From: Verrucomicrobiales bacterium
GTDB lineage: Bacteria; Verrucomicrobiota; Verrucomicrobiia; Verrucomicrobiales; V1-33
NCBI GenBank assembly: GCA_028293125.1
Contig: JAQGPJ010000052.1
Span: 124,001 to 188,000 of the forward strand
DNA length: 64,000 nucleotides
Direction of reading: 5' to 3'
Shown: positions 44,753 through 53,815 of the stretch, piece after piece
Layout of the letters: every line of letters starts with the position of its first letter
Numbering within the stretch: position 1 is the stretch's first letter
Made by a program: the position numbers and the translations under genes
Notes under the pieces: model-generated
Database searches by the model: none
Told to the model about the DNA's origin: nothing
What the model saw: only the letters and a program-made list of their open reading frames with translations

Positions 44753-46183
44753 TCAGGCCACAAGCGCTTGTACCACTTTGCCGTGGACGTCAGTGAGGCG
44801 GTAGTTGCGGCCCTGGAAGAACCAAGTGAGCTTCTCGTGGTCAAAGCCGAGGAGGTGCAGCAGGGTGGCGTTGAGGTCGTGGACGTGGACTTTGTCCACG
44901 GCGGCCTGGTAGCCGAATTCGTCGGTGGCGCCGTGGCTGTAGCCGCCTTTGGAGCCGCCGCCGGCCATCCAGATGGTGAAGCCGCCGGGGCTGTGGTCGC
45001 GGCCGGCAAAGGCGTTGTCGGTGCCGCCGCGGTTCTCCTTCATGGGGGTGCGGCCGAACTCCGCGCCGCAGACGACCAAGGTGTCGTCCAGCAGGCCGCG
45101 TTGCTTCAGATCCTTCAGCAGGGCGGTCACCGCTTTGTCCATGACTTTGGTTTTCCGCAGGGTGCCGCCGTGCAGGCTGTTGGACTCATTGTCGCCATGG
45201 GCGTCCCAGCCCCAGTCGTAAAGCTGGACAAAGCGCACGCCGCGCTCGCAGAGACGGCGGGCCAGCAGGCAATTGTTGGCGAAGCTGTTTTTGCCGCGCT
45301 CGGTGCCGTACATTTCGTGGATGTGGGCGGGCTCGCTCTCCACATCCGTGGCCTCGGGCACGCTCATCTGCATGCGGAAGGCCAGTTCATACTGGGAGAT
45401 GCGGGTCAGGGTTTCCGGGTCTCCGAACTCCTTCTCGGTCCGGCGGTTGAGGTCATTGATGGCATCCAGCGTGGCGCGGCGCTCATCGCGGCTTACCCCC
45501 TCGGGGTTGCCGGCGAAAAGAATGGGCTCGCCATGGCCCTGGCACTGCACGCCCTGATGGATGCTGGGCAGGAAGCCGCTGCCCCACACGGTTTTGCCGG
45601 CATCGGGATTCCGTCCGCCGCTGGTCAGGACCATGAAGGAGGGCAGGTCGGCGTTCTCCGACCCCAGACCGTAGGACACCCAGGAGCCGAAGCAGGGGCG
45701 GCCTTTGATCTGGCTGCCGGTCTGGAGCATGAGCTGGGCGGGAGCGTGGTTGAACTGGTCCGTGTAAAAACTCTTCACGAAACAGATGTCGTCCGCGACG
45801 GTGCGCAGGTTCACGAGGGGCTCGCCCAGCCAGGCGCCGCCCTGACCATACTGCGCGAAGGGGTATTGCGGTCCCAGCATTTTGGGCACGCCTTTGATGA
45901 AGGCGAAGCGCTTGCCTTTGAGGAATGAATCCGGACACAGCTGGCCGTCGAGCTTGGCCAGCTCCGGCTTATAGTCATAGAGATCGAGATGCGAGGGCGC
46001 GCCGGCGAGGTGGATGTAGATGACGCGCTTGGCCTTCGGCCTGATGGCCGCCTCCGAGGCTTTGGCCGACCCTGACAGAAGCCCCAGAGCCATGCCTCCG
46101 AGGCAGGCCGTGCTCTGCTTCAGAAAAAAGCGGCGGGTGATGCCGGTGACCTGTTCGCGGCGCAGGTGGTCGTGGAAATTCAT
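44753..46183 (-). CDS. DUF1501 protein (Tat-exported, sulfatase-like fold)
   Basis: 476 residues. A twin-arginine signal (ITRRFFLKQSTACLGGMALG) is followed by the DUF1501 domain: RVIYIHLAGAPSHLDLYDYK near residue 55, GSWVSYGLGSENADLPSFM, and the C-terminal GAEFGRTPMKENRGGTDN and GRDHSPGGFTIWMAGGG. The family is related to alkaline-phosphatase/sulfatase enzymes but of unknown activity, and is very common in Planctomycetes and Verrucomicrobia. It almost always pairs with a DUF1549/DUF1553 cytochrome gene, found here 58 bp upstream on the same strand. ATG 46,183 is chosen because the longer frame would delete the export signal from the N-terminus. Confidence 0.9.
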   Translation of the reverse strand: MNFHDHLRREQVTGITRRFFLKQSTACLGGMALGLLSGSAKASEAAIRPKAKRVIYIHLAGAPSHLDLYDYKPELAKLDGQLCPDSFLKGKRFAFIKGVPKMLGPQYPFAQYGQGGAWLGEPLVNLRTVADDICFVKSFYTDQFNHAPAQLMLQTGSQIKGRPCFGSWVSYGLGSENADLPSFMVLTSGGRNPDAGKTVWGSGFLPSIHQGVQCQGHGEPILFAGNPEGVSRDERRATLDAINDLNRRTEKEFGDPETLTRISQYELAFRMQMSVPEATDVESEPAHIHEMYGTERGKNSFANNCLLARRLCERGVRFVQLYDWGWDAHGDNESNSLHGGTLRKTKVMDKAVTALLKDLKQRGLLDDTLVVCGAEFGRTPMKENRGGTDNAFAGRDHSPGGFTIWMAGGGSKGGYSHGATDEFGYQAAVDKVHVHDLNATLLHLLGFDHEKLTWFFQGRNYRLTDVHGKVVQALVA

Positions 46184-46248
46184 GGAAAAGGAGAGGGGAT
46201 TCCGGGCTTCCGGAGTTTGGCGGGGATGACGGGCCGGAGCCGCGGGGA

Positions 46249-48642
46249 TCAGTTCTTGCTGAGCACCTCGTCCATGTTGAGAAGGGTGTTGGCCACGAGG
46301 GTGAGATTGCCGCCGACGCGGGCGTGCAGCTTGCGCAGAGTCCAGAGTTCGTGCCAGTCCGGAGCGCGGAAAGCAGCCAGCGAGAAGCCCCGGACGATTT
46401 GGGCCTCCGGATCGCTGCCGGCTTCGGCCATGCGTTTGGCCAGTCCTTGGGCAGCCTCCAGGAAAACCGGACTGTTGAGCAAATCGAGCGACTGCAGCGG
46501 GGTGTTGGTGCGCAGGCGGCGCACGACACAGTATTCCCGGTTCGGCGCATCGAAGGTCAGCATGCTGGGATAGGCGGAACTGCGGCGGATGAAGGTGTAG
46601 AGACCGCGGCGGCGGGCATCCTCGCCCTCGGCATTCTTCCAGTCCTGACCGCTGTAGGGGGCCAGCCAGGTGCCGGGCGGCTGCCAGGGCATCACGGGCG
46701 GTCCACCCCTTTTCAGACTGAGCAGGCCACCGATCCGGAGCGCCTGATCCCGCAGCTGCTCGCTGCTCAGGCGGAAGCGCGGGCCGCGGGCCAGCAGACG
46801 GTTGGCGGGGTCGAGCCTCAGCGACTCCGGGGTGGCTTTGGAGGACTGCCGGTACACCCGGCTGAGCAGGATTTCCCGCAGCAGCCGCTTCTGGCTCCAG
46901 CCCATGCCGGTCTGGAACCGCACCGCCAGGGTGTCCAGAATCTCCTGATAGGGCGGGCGCTCGCCCTGGGTGCCGAAGTCCTCCGAGGTCTCCACGAGGC
47001 CGACTCCGAAAAGCTGCTCCCACACGCGGTTCACCTGCACGCGGGCGGTAAGCGGATTCTCACCGTTGGTCAGCCATTTGGCCAGGCCGAGGCGGTTGCG
47101 GGGGTAGTCCGGATGCCAGGGATTCAGAATCTTCGGCGTGGCCGGCTGCACCTCCTCACCGTGATCCATCCAGTTGCCCCGCACAAAAACAAAGCTGGGG
47201 CGGGATTTGTCAGCGGGCAGTTCCCTCATCACCGGCAGATGGCAGACGGGCAGGGAGGCCTGCCAGGCCTGGAGCCGGTCCACCTCCGCATAGGCTCCGC
47301 CGGCCTCCGGCGACCGGGCGCTGTAAAACACACGCTCCAGTTTTTCACGCTCCGGGGCTTTCCAGGAGTGGAGCTCCTGTTTGGCCAGGACTTGCAGATC
47401 ATCGGGAACCGCCGGCACGGGTTTTTCCGATTTCAGCCACGCCAGCAGGGCCTCCTGCCCGCCGGCTTTGGCGAGAGCCTGTGACAGCGCCGTCCGGGCG
47501 GCAGCCAGATCCGTTTTGAGCTTGGCGGCGGCGGGACCGTCCTTCGCAGCGTTGAACGTCTGCTTTGGCTCGTCATCGCCCCGGTCGGCGTCCGCCGTGT
47601 TGTTCAGGAAGGCATACATTTGATAGTATTCCCTGTGGACGAACGGATCGTAGGGATGCCCGTGGCACTGGATGCAGCCGTAGGTGGTGCCCTGCAGGGC
47701 GTCGAAGGTGGTGTTGACGCGGTCGATGACGGCGTAGGTGCGGAACTCCTCGTCGTCCGTGCCGCCCTCGTCGTTGGTCTGCGTGTTCCGGTGGAAGGCG
47801 GTGGCGATGACGGTCTCCGGTGTGGCGTCCGGCAGGAGATCGCCGGCCAGCTGATCGGTGACAAAGGCGCTGTAGGGCAGATCGGCGTTCAGGGAATCGA
47901 CCACCCAGTCGCGGTAGCGCCACATATCGCGCAGGCCGTCGCTTTCATAGCCCTTGCTGTCCGCGTAGCGCGCCAGATCCAGCCACACGGTGGCCCAGCG
48001 CTCGCCGTAGGTTGGGGAGGCCAGGAGGCGGTCGATGTAACGGGGCCAGGCATCCGGGCTTTGGTCCTTCAGAAAGACCTCCATCTCCTCCGGGGAGGGG
48101 GGCAGACCGGTAACATCGAAAGCCGCGCGGCGGGCGAGGATGCGGGGCTCTGCCTCCGGGGAAAAGGTCAGGCTCTCCTTTTTCAGACGGGCCTCCACCG
48201 CGGGGTCGATGCCATTGCCGTCCACGGTGGCCTGCGGAGGCGTGTAGGCCCAGTGCTCCTGCCAGTGGGCACCCTCGGCGATCCATTGCCTGATGAGGGC
48301 CGTCTGCTCCGGCGTCAGCGGCGGGCCTTTTTTGGGCATGCGCTCCTCACTGTCGTCCGTGACCAGGCGGTGGAGAAATTCGCTCTCCTCCGGCTTGCCG
48401 GGAACAATGGCGGTTTTGCCGGATTCGCCGGCTTTCAGCGCCAGGTCGCGGAACTGCAGGTTCAGTCCGCCGGCCTCCTTCACTCCGCCGTGGCATTTGA
48501 AGCACTGGTTGTTCAGGATGGGCCGGATGTCGCGGTTGAACTCCACCGGGGAGGGCCTGGCGGTGGCCAGAGCCGCCGTGATCAGATTGAGCCCCAGCGC
48601 CACGAGGGCGGGGAACTGGAATTGCGGGAAACGAAAAGCCAT
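46249..48642 (-). CDS. Planctomycete-type cytochrome protein (PSCyt1, DUF1549, DUF1553)
   Basis: 797 residues. After a signal peptide (FPALVALGLNLITAALATA) comes a PSCyt1 haem motif NNQCFKCHGG near residue 48, with EFNRDIRPIL before it. The DUF1549 domain follows (RRAAFDVTGLPPSPEEM, ERWATVWLDLARYADSKGYE, and a second CxxCH in TYGCIQCHGHPYDPF). DUF1553 is near the end (NRVWEQLFGVGLVETSEDFG, LLLSRVYRQSS-type). These proteins are periplasmic or surface cytochromes of unknown substrate that go with DUF1501 partners, probably in breakdown of complex polysaccharides or similar compounds. The linkage is known; the chemistry is not. Confidence 0.9.
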   Translation of the reverse strand: MAFRFPQFQFPALVALGLNLITAALATARPSPVEFNRDIRPILNNQCFKCHGGVKEAGGLNLQFRDLALKAGESGKTAIVPGKPEESEFLHRLVTDDSEERMPKKGPPLTPEQTALIRQWIAEGAHWQEHWAYTPPQATVDGNGIDPAVEARLKKESLTFSPEAEPRILARRAAFDVTGLPPSPEEMEVFLKDQSPDAWPRYIDRLLASPTYGERWATVWLDLARYADSKGYESDGLRDMWRYRDWVVDSLNADLPYSAFVTDQLAGDLLPDATPETVIATAFHRNTQTNDEGGTDDEEFRTYAVIDRVNTTFDALQGTTYGCIQCHGHPYDPFVHREYYQMYAFLNNTADADRGDDEPKQTFNAAKDGPAAAKLKTDLAAARTALSQALAKAGGQEALLAWLKSEKPVPAVPDDLQVLAKQELHSWKAPEREKLERVFYSARSPEAGGAYAEVDRLQAWQASLPVCHLPVMRELPADKSRPSFVFVRGNWMDHGEEVQPATPKILNPWHPDYPRNRLGLAKWLTNGENPLTARVQVNRVWEQLFGVGLVETSEDFGTQGERPPYQEILDTLAVRFQTGMGWSQKRLLREILLSRVYRQSSKATPESLRLDPANRLLARGPRFRLSSEQLRDQALRIGGLLSLKRGGPPVMPWQPPGTWLAPYSGQDWKNAEGEDARRRGLYTFIRRSSAYPSMLTFDAPNREYCVVRRLRTNTPLQSLDLLNSPVFLEAAQGLAKRMAEAGSDPEAQIVRGFSLAAFRAPDWHELWTLRKLHARVGGNLTLVANTLLNMDEVLSKN

Positions 48643-48876
48643 GCGGGTGGAGAGGAGAACGGCGTGCGGGAGCAGGCCTTTTCCATGCAATTCAATCATA
48701 TCCGGGCACATCCGGCAATCCGCAGGAACCGGAGCCGGAAAAGAAGGTCAAAGAGGGGGCTGGAGGTTTTGAAAACCACCGGCGGGATTCAAATCCGGAA
48801 ACCCCGTCGGAATATAATACCATTTCCATTAGTCATTTATAGAAATGCCGGCGGAAGCCGGCTGGACAGCCGGGTG

Positions 48877-48920
48877 GAACAGGCGTGCCGCCTGTCCCGC
48901 CGGGCATCCTGCCCGGTGCC
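48877..48920 (+). repeat. REP-like palindromic repeat, copy 1
   Basis: It starts GAACAGGCGTGCCGCCTGTC and ends CATCCTGCCCGGTGCC. Two hairpins are built in: AGGCG-TGC-CGCCT and CCGGGCA-TCC-TGCCCGG. It is 41/44 identical to the reverse complement of copy 2 at 49,086. Confidence 0.8.
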
Positions 48921-49085
48921 GGAGCATAGGTTTTTTCAGTTTTCCGGAATGCCGGCACCAGTCATCCCGCTTCAGGGGAACTCATCATATTGTTCATTCA
49001 AAGTCAAAGGATTACAGGATAAATTCCCTCCTTGAAAGGCGGCTTTGAATCTGTAAAAAGCAGAAATGGCAATCGCCGGGACAGT

Positions 49086-49129
49086 GGCACCGGGCAGGAT
49101 GCCCGGCGGGACAGCCGGGACGGCTGTTC
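49086..49129 (-). repeat. REP-like palindromic repeat, copy 2 (inverted)
   Basis: The reverse complement of copy 1 with three changes. The first hairpin is AGCCG-TCC-CGGCT: both arms changed together relative to copy 1, so pairing is kept. The second hairpin is identical. The pair thus resembles an intergenic BIME-type unit. Confidence 0.8.
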
Positions 49130-49225
49130 TACCCGGGCCGCTGAAATCCGTGTGGGGAACTCGCCTGCGAATTAACAAAAATATCTTTGGAAATGGTATA
49201 AGGATAAAAAAGACGAATCCGTGTC

Positions 49226-49852
49226 TCAATGCGCGGCCAGACGGCGGCGGCCGCTGAGCGCCCGGAGGAGCGTCAGGTCATCCGCGGAATCCAGCCCGCC
49301 GCCGGCGGGAAGTCCCTGGGCGAGACGGGTGACCGTGAGACCGGGGAAAGAGGCGCCCAGGGCTCCGGCGAGATAGTTGGCGGTCGCCTCACCCTCCACA
49401 TCGGAGCCGGTGGCCAGGATCACCTCGGTGATGAATCCCTCCCGCAGACGCTGCATGAGAGTGTCGATGCGGAGGTCCTCCGGGCCGATATTGTCCAGCG
49501 GGCTCAGCCGTCCGTGCAGCGCATGATAGTGCCCGCGGAAGGCGCCCGTGCGCTCCAGCGGCAGAACATCCGTGGCCTGCTCGACCACGCAGAGTTGCGT
49601 GACATCGCGGTCCGAATTGCCGCAGAGCGTGCAGCCGGCGGTGCGGCTGGCGAAAAACCCGCACACCGGACAGAGCTCAATCTCCGCCTGAGCCTGATTC
49701 AGGGCCGTGGCCAGATCCGTGGAGGGGGTCTGCCGGGAGCGCAGGAGCCACAGGGCAATGCGTTCCGCGCTGCGGGGGCCGACTCCGGGCAGACGTTTGA
49801 GCTGCGCGATAAGCGCACGGATTTCATCAGGGTAACCAACGGCGGGGATCAC
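49226..49852 (-). CDS. recR: Recombination mediator protein RecR
   Basis: 208 residues. It begins with a helix-hairpin-helix (LKRLPGVGPRSAERIALWLL). The zinc finger is CPVCGFFA and CTLCG near residues 62-80. A Toprim domain follows (LCVVEQATDVLPLE, then GHYHALHGRLSPLDNIGPEDL). RecR helps load RecA with RecO (and RecF) during gap repair. Its start overlaps the stop of the cyclase-like gene by 4 bp, an unusual pairing; dnaX or a YbaB-like gene, the common recR partners, is not adjacent here. Confidence 0.96.
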   Translation of the reverse strand: MIPAVGYPDEIRALIAQLKRLPGVGPRSAERIALWLLRSRQTPSTDLATALNQAQAEIELCPVCGFFASRTAGCTLCGNSDRDVTQLCVVEQATDVLPLERTGAFRGHYHALHGRLSPLDNIGPEDLRIDTLMQRLREGFITEVILATGSDVEGEATANYLAGALGASFPGLTVTRLAQGLPAGGGLDSADDLTLLRALSGRRRLAAH

Positions 49853-51189
49853 GGGCGGGGGAGTTTCCGGGGAAAGGGCAGCCGGCGGCGCGGAGGCAGG
49901 GGAAGAGGTATGAAGGGACCTCCTGCCGGCGGGCTGGCGGGAGCGTCCCGGCGGGCCTGGTCAGCGGCCTGCGCGAGGAACTGCTCCAAAGCGGGATCCG
50001 GCTTCGTCAGACCCTCTCCCGCATCGGCGAAACGCTTCATGGCGTCGCCGGCATGGCCCGCGCGCAGGAGGATGATGGCGTCGCGGAAGGCGTCGCGCCG
50101 CGCCAGTTCATCCATGGGCACGCTGCCGGTGGTGCCCAGAAGATGGAAAATCTCCATGGCCGCGCCTTCGGGAGGATTCAGCACCTCCAGCGGGCGGTCC
50201 TCGATTTCGCCGGCGCGCAGATGGGTGGCGGCATCCAGCAGGGTGCCCGTCCGGTAATTGGAATTCAGGGAGGCCAGCCAGCGGCTGATCTCCACGGCGT
50301 CCCCGAGCACCGAATAGGTGTTGCCGGTGAGGCCCGCCGTGAAGGTGCCGGTGGCGATTCCCGTGCCGCAGACCGGCTGTTGGGGGGATTCTCCGGATGC
50401 GCCTGGGGTTTCGGGGAATTGAAAGGCCTTCTCCAGGGCGAGCGCCGCCCTCACCGCATCATCCGCCGCCGAATCCGATGCCAAAGGCAGACCGAAAAAG
50501 GCGCGGACCCCGGTGGATTCCGTGGGATCCAGACAGGCTCCGTGGGGCAGGAGGACTTCGGCGGCTTTGGCCCGGAAATTCTCACAGAGCTTCAGAAAAT
50601 CCGGAGCGGGCAGGATTTCCCGCAGTGCGCCCTCATTCAACAGCCGGCAGGTCAGCACCGTGCCGGGGCGTTGGGCGGGGGAAAGGAAATCCAGATCACT
50701 GACTTGGGACAGCCGGTCCAGAAGAGCCGGTGACACCCGCCCCTTGAACCAAGGAGTGGCTCCCGTCGGCAGGGCATTCCGCCAGGAGGCCGCGAGACAG
50801 CCCCCCACCATGGCCAGAATGGCGGGCAGGGGCTCCCAAACCGTGTGGCGCATCACCAGCAGCATCGATTGGGTCACCGTGAGCAGCACCCCTGCGGCCA
50901 CCAGTCCCCACGCGATGCGGCGGGGCTGCACCACGCTGCCCACCCAGGCGGCGGCCAGACCACAGGCGAATGCCGCGCCGAACTCCACCCAAACGGGTGC
51001 CTGGGCCACGGGAACCGCCGGCAGCATTTTGAGGATCAGGGGCATCAGCCCCCAGCCGGCCTCCAGCCCATGGCGGTGAAAAAGAAAAACGGTGCCCGCC
51101 GCTGTCAAAGCGGTCAGTGATCCCAAAGCCAGGGAGCGCTGCACACGGCGGCGGGAGGCTGGGGAAACAGAGGCATCCGAAGGGTTCAT
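49849..51189 (-). CDS. Membrane protein with a degenerate class III cyclase domain
   Basis: 446 residues. Three or four membrane helices fill the first about 140 residues. Then comes a cyclase-homology domain: CGTGIATGTFTAGLTG and NTYSVLGDAVEISRWLASLN match the G-x-x-x-G-x-x-x-x-G and (Y/D)-x-x-x-G-D-x-V-N-x-A-x-R-L blocks of class III adenylate/guanylate cyclases. The two metal-binding Asp residues are not visible: the first block reads VLTCRLLNEG, and the second GACLDPTESTGVRAFFG. It is therefore probably inactive as a cyclase and may bind nucleotides or a partner. The C-terminus is Pro/Arg-rich. Confidence 0.65.
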   Translation of the reverse strand: MNPSDASVSPASRRRVQRSLALGSLTALTAAGTVFLFHRHGLEAGWGLMPLILKMLPAVPVAQAPVWVEFGAAFACGLAAAWVGSVVQPRRIAWGLVAAGVLLTVTQSMLLVMRHTVWEPLPAILAMVGGCLAASWRNALPTGATPWFKGRVSPALLDRLSQVSDLDFLSPAQRPGTVLTCRLLNEGALREILPAPDFLKLCENFRAKAAEVLLPHGACLDPTESTGVRAFFGLPLASDSAADDAVRAALALEKAFQFPETPGASGESPQQPVCGTGIATGTFTAGLTGNTYSVLGDAVEISRWLASLNSNYRTGTLLDAATHLRAGEIEDRPLEVLNPPEGAAMEIFHLLGTTGSVPMDELARRDAFRDAIILLRAGHAGDAMKRFADAGEGLTKPDPALEQFLAQAADQARRDAPASPPAGGPFIPLPLPPRRRLPFPRKLPRP

Positions 51190-51292
51190 GGAATAATGAA
51201 CAGTTTAGAATCTTTGCCGACTATAGCGGGGGAGATTTCCTCTGGCAACCCTGCCACCTGATGTTTTTACGGTGCCACCATCCGGAAACCAG

Positions 51293-51352
51293 GAAAAAAA
51301 AGAAGCAGCCGGGCCCCACAGACCGCGGAACGGCGCTGTGCAGCCCGGCTGC
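51293..51352 (-). terminator. Rho-independent terminator after the TPR gene
   Basis: On the minus strand GCAGCCGGGC pairs with GCCCGGCTGC across a 38-nt loop that has internal pairing, followed by TTCTTTTTTT. It lies 33 bp after the TPR stop codon. Confidence 0.8.
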
Positions 51353-51384
51353 CGTGGAAAAGGAGTCGGAAGGTCAGGGCAGGA

Positions 51385-52776
51385 TCAGTAGGAGCCCTCA
51401 ACACGGCTGGCCACATCCCTGTAGCCGTAATCAACTTCGTAGATCTGCTTGAAGGCATCGAGGAACTCATCCTTGCGGCCCATTTTCTCCAGAATGTTGC
51501 CGAGAACGTAGAGGACCTCCTTCTTGACGATATCCATGGTGGGAATTTCGCCGGCGGCCTCCTGCAGCTGGCGCACTCCGAGGTCGAGCATGTTTTTGGC
51601 CTCGTAGCAGCGGGCCAGGGCCAGCATGGCCTTGGTGCGGATGGCGGGGTTGCCCTTGGCGCGCTGGAGTTCCGGGATGGCCTCGGTGGGATGCCCGGCA
51701 TTGAAGAGGTTGGTGCCCAGTTCGAAGCGCAGCTGCGGATCGGTGGGGTTGCGCTCCACGCGTTCCCGGGAGCTGATCACCAGTTTCTCGATGCGGGCGT
51801 GCTGGAGTTCCTTGAGCTGCTCGCGGGCGGCCTCGGCGGACTCCGCCGTGGGATCGGCGTCGATGGTGGCCTGGAGGGTGGCGATGGTCTGCTCGTCCAT
51901 TCTGTCCTGCAGCTTGTGCACCTTGGTTTCCAGGGAGGCGTCCCCGTTGCTCAGCTGGAGAGCCCACTGGAAGTAGGAGAGGGCGCTGGCGTAGTCATCC
52001 ATGCGCTCGTAGAGCTCGCCGATGCGGCGGGAATTGTCCACGTTGTTGGGATCCGCCTCGTATTCAGCGCCCAGATAGGCCAGCTGTTCCTGCATCTGCT
52101 CCTTGGTGGCACCGACGCGGGCAAGGTCCTCCAGCTGCTTGGCTTTGTCCTTGTTCTTGATGAGGTCACGGAAGTTGCCGCCGTCGCCGCCCTCCCATTT
52201 CTGCTTCTTCATGGACAGCCGGGCATTGGCGTTGGTCACGCCTTTGCGGGCGTCGCCGTCGGAGTTGTCCACCTTGAGGATGTTGTTGTAAACCGTGATG
52301 GCCCCTTCGGGATCATCCTGGGAGAGATAGAACTCCGCCAGTTTGTGCATCACCTTGATATTGGTGGGATGCCCCTTCATGATCATCTCCAGGGCGAAGG
52401 CGGCGGTCTGCGGCATCTTCGCGGCATTGGCGGCGTCGAAAAGCAGCTGGTTGGCGGCGACGCTGAAGGGATCCGTGGCGAGAATCTCCTCAATGTCGTA
52501 AAGCACGCCCACCGGGTCCTTGTCAACTTTGGACTTCAGCTTCATCACCGACAGCGAGGAGGTGTCGATGAGCTTTTTCTTGCCCGCATTGACGAGGGCG
52601 GCGGCCTGGCGGAGCGTTTTGCGGCCCTCCAGGAAGCTGGGGACGTCCTTCACTACGGGCAGCAGCAGCTGCACCGCGTAGCTGGCGTTCTGCATTCTTA
52701 CAGAGGAGACCGCTTTATCAAAGAGACTGCGGTGGGAGGGCGAAAGATCGGCGGCGGTGGTGACGGCTTCGGTCAT
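51385..52776 (-). CDS. Tetratricopeptide repeat protein
   Basis: 463 residues, cytoplasmic, no signal peptide. Several TPR-like helical pairs are visible: KLAEFYLSQDDPEGAITVYN near residue 147, RRIGELYERMDDYASALSYF near 245, FELGTNLFNAGHPTEAIPEL near 343 and LGNILEKMGRKDEFLDAF near 428. A Lys/Gly-rich linker (KKQKWEGGDGGNFRDL) sits in the middle. TPR proteins are scaffolds, so no specific function can be given. It is divergent from the skp gene and ends in its own terminator. Confidence 0.8.
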   Translation of the reverse strand: MTEAVTTAADLSPSHRSLFDKAVSSVRMQNASYAVQLLLPVVKDVPSFLEGRKTLRQAAALVNAGKKKLIDTSSLSVMKLKSKVDKDPVGVLYDIEEILATDPFSVAANQLLFDAANAAKMPQTAAFALEMIMKGHPTNIKVMHKLAEFYLSQDDPEGAITVYNNILKVDNSDGDARKGVTNANARLSMKKQKWEGGDGGNFRDLIKNKDKAKQLEDLARVGATKEQMQEQLAYLGAEYEADPNNVDNSRRIGELYERMDDYASALSYFQWALQLSNGDASLETKVHKLQDRMDEQTIATLQATIDADPTAESAEAAREQLKELQHARIEKLVISSRERVERNPTDPQLRFELGTNLFNAGHPTEAIPELQRAKGNPAIRTKAMLALARCYEAKNMLDLGVRQLQEAAGEIPTMDIVKKEVLYVLGNILEKMGRKDEFLDAFKQIYEVDYGYRDVASRVEGSY

Positions 52777-53082
52777 GGCAGAGTGGCAAAGTCCAAAAAT
52801 TGAAGTGGGGAGAATTACTAGAGAAAGCGGGCGGGGGGCAACAACCTTTTTTCGTTTCAGTGCCGCGCGCCACTTTTTCTCCCTTCAAGCCCGGATGGAC
52901 AATCCTTTTTTGGGAAAACAGTTAAAAAATAAACGGGGAACAGGGCGCTCGCGCTCCTGTCAGCCCGGCGGCTGCGGACTGATTTCACCTTGCTTATTTT
53001 CCGCGGGACTGCTTTTGTCGGGTTCCCCGTCCAGCAGGCCGCAAGCCCCGGCCCACCGATCTTCCAACTTAAAAAGACTCCT
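52777..53082. other. Divergent intergenic region between the TPR gene and skp
   Basis: 306 bp between two outward-facing genes, so promoters for both should be here. A patch of A and T around 52,900-52,940 is the most promoter-like part, but no good pair of boxes can be fixed. Small open frames are present and unconvincing. Confidence 0.4.
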
Positions 53083-53730
53083 ATGACCATCCGCAGCCTC
53101 TTTCTGGCGGCCATCGCCGCCTCCAGCCTTTCCCTTGCCGCCCCGGCCATGGCCCAGGGGACGGAAATGAAGGTGGGAATCGTGGACATGAAGCGTGTCT
53201 TCCAGGAATACTGGAAAACCAAGGATGCGGAAAAGAAGGTCAACGAGGACAAATCCAAGGCCAAAAAGGAACTGGACGAGCGCGGCACCAAATACAAGGA
53301 CCTCATCGGACGCTGGAACGAGATTGACAAGGTGCTCAAGGACAAGCTGGTCAACGAGCAGATGAAGGCCCAGAAGCAGAAGGAGGCCCAGGATGTGATC
53401 TCCGAGGCCCGCGCGCTGGAGCGTGACATGGAGGAATTCAAACGCCGGCGGGAGGCCCAGCTGCAGGAGCAGGTGATGCGCATGCGCAAAGGGCTCCTGG
53501 AGACCATCAAAAGCACGGTTGAGGAAAAGGCCAAGCGCGACAACTACGATCTCGTCTTCGATAAGAGCGGCATGTCCCCCAGCGGGGTGCCTTTCCTGCT
53601 TCACAGCAAGGATGCCGTGGATTTCAGCACCGAGGTGATCTCCGAGCTGAATAAAAACGCTCCCGCGGGCTCCCTTGATCCCGAGCCGGCCGCGGCTCCG
53701 GCGGCTCCTGCTCCCGCGAAGGGCAAGTGA
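53083..53730 (+). CDS. Skp/OmpH periplasmic chaperone
   Basis: 215 residues. A signal peptide (SLFLAAIAASSLSLAAPAMA-QG) is followed by the Skp opening VGIVDMKRVFQEYW. A long coiled coil rich in Lys, Glu and Arg runs over about residues 50-150, and a Pro/Ala-rich tail ends the protein. Skp holds unfolded outer-membrane proteins on their way to the BAM complex. Its position right before lpxD is the common order in Gram-negatives. Confidence 0.88.
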   Translation: MTIRSLFLAAIAASSLSLAAPAMAQGTEMKVGIVDMKRVFQEYWKTKDAEKKVNEDKSKAKKELDERGTKYKDLIGRWNEIDKVLKDKLVNEQMKAQKQKEAQDVISEARALERDMEEFKRRREAQLQEQVMRMRKGLLETIKSTVEEKAKRDNYDLVFDKSGMSPSGVPFLLHSKDAVDFSTEVISELNKNAPAGSLDPEPAAAPAAPAPAKGK

Positions 53731-53741
53731 TTTGCCCGACT

Positions 53742-53786
53742 GCCGCGCCACCGGATGCCGCTGGCTCCGGTGGCACGGCTTTTTTT
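53742..53786 (+). terminator. Terminator between skp and lpxD
   Basis: GCCACCGGA and TCCGGTGGC form a 9-bp perfect stem with a 10-nt loop, extended by GCCG/CGGC. It is followed by seven T. It would reduce transcription from skp into lpxD, so lpxD may need its own promoter or read-through. Confidence 0.75.
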
Positions 53787-53815
53787 ATCCAAGTGATTTT
53801 GCTGATTCAGGAGAC

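Larger units (their letters stand above)
48643..49225. other. Intergenic region with inverted REP-like repeats
   Basis: 583 bp between the cytochrome gene and recR. It contains two 44-bp repeats in opposite orientation and no convincing gene. Short frames through the repeats have no likely product. AT-rich patches near 48,820 and 49,160 could hold promoters, but I see no clear pair of boxes. Confidence 0.5.

Noticed and set aside
44753-47023. Longer frame of the DUF1501 gene with 280 extra N-terminal residues
   Set aside because: It overlaps the cytochrome gene and would bury the twin-arginine signal in the middle of the protein.
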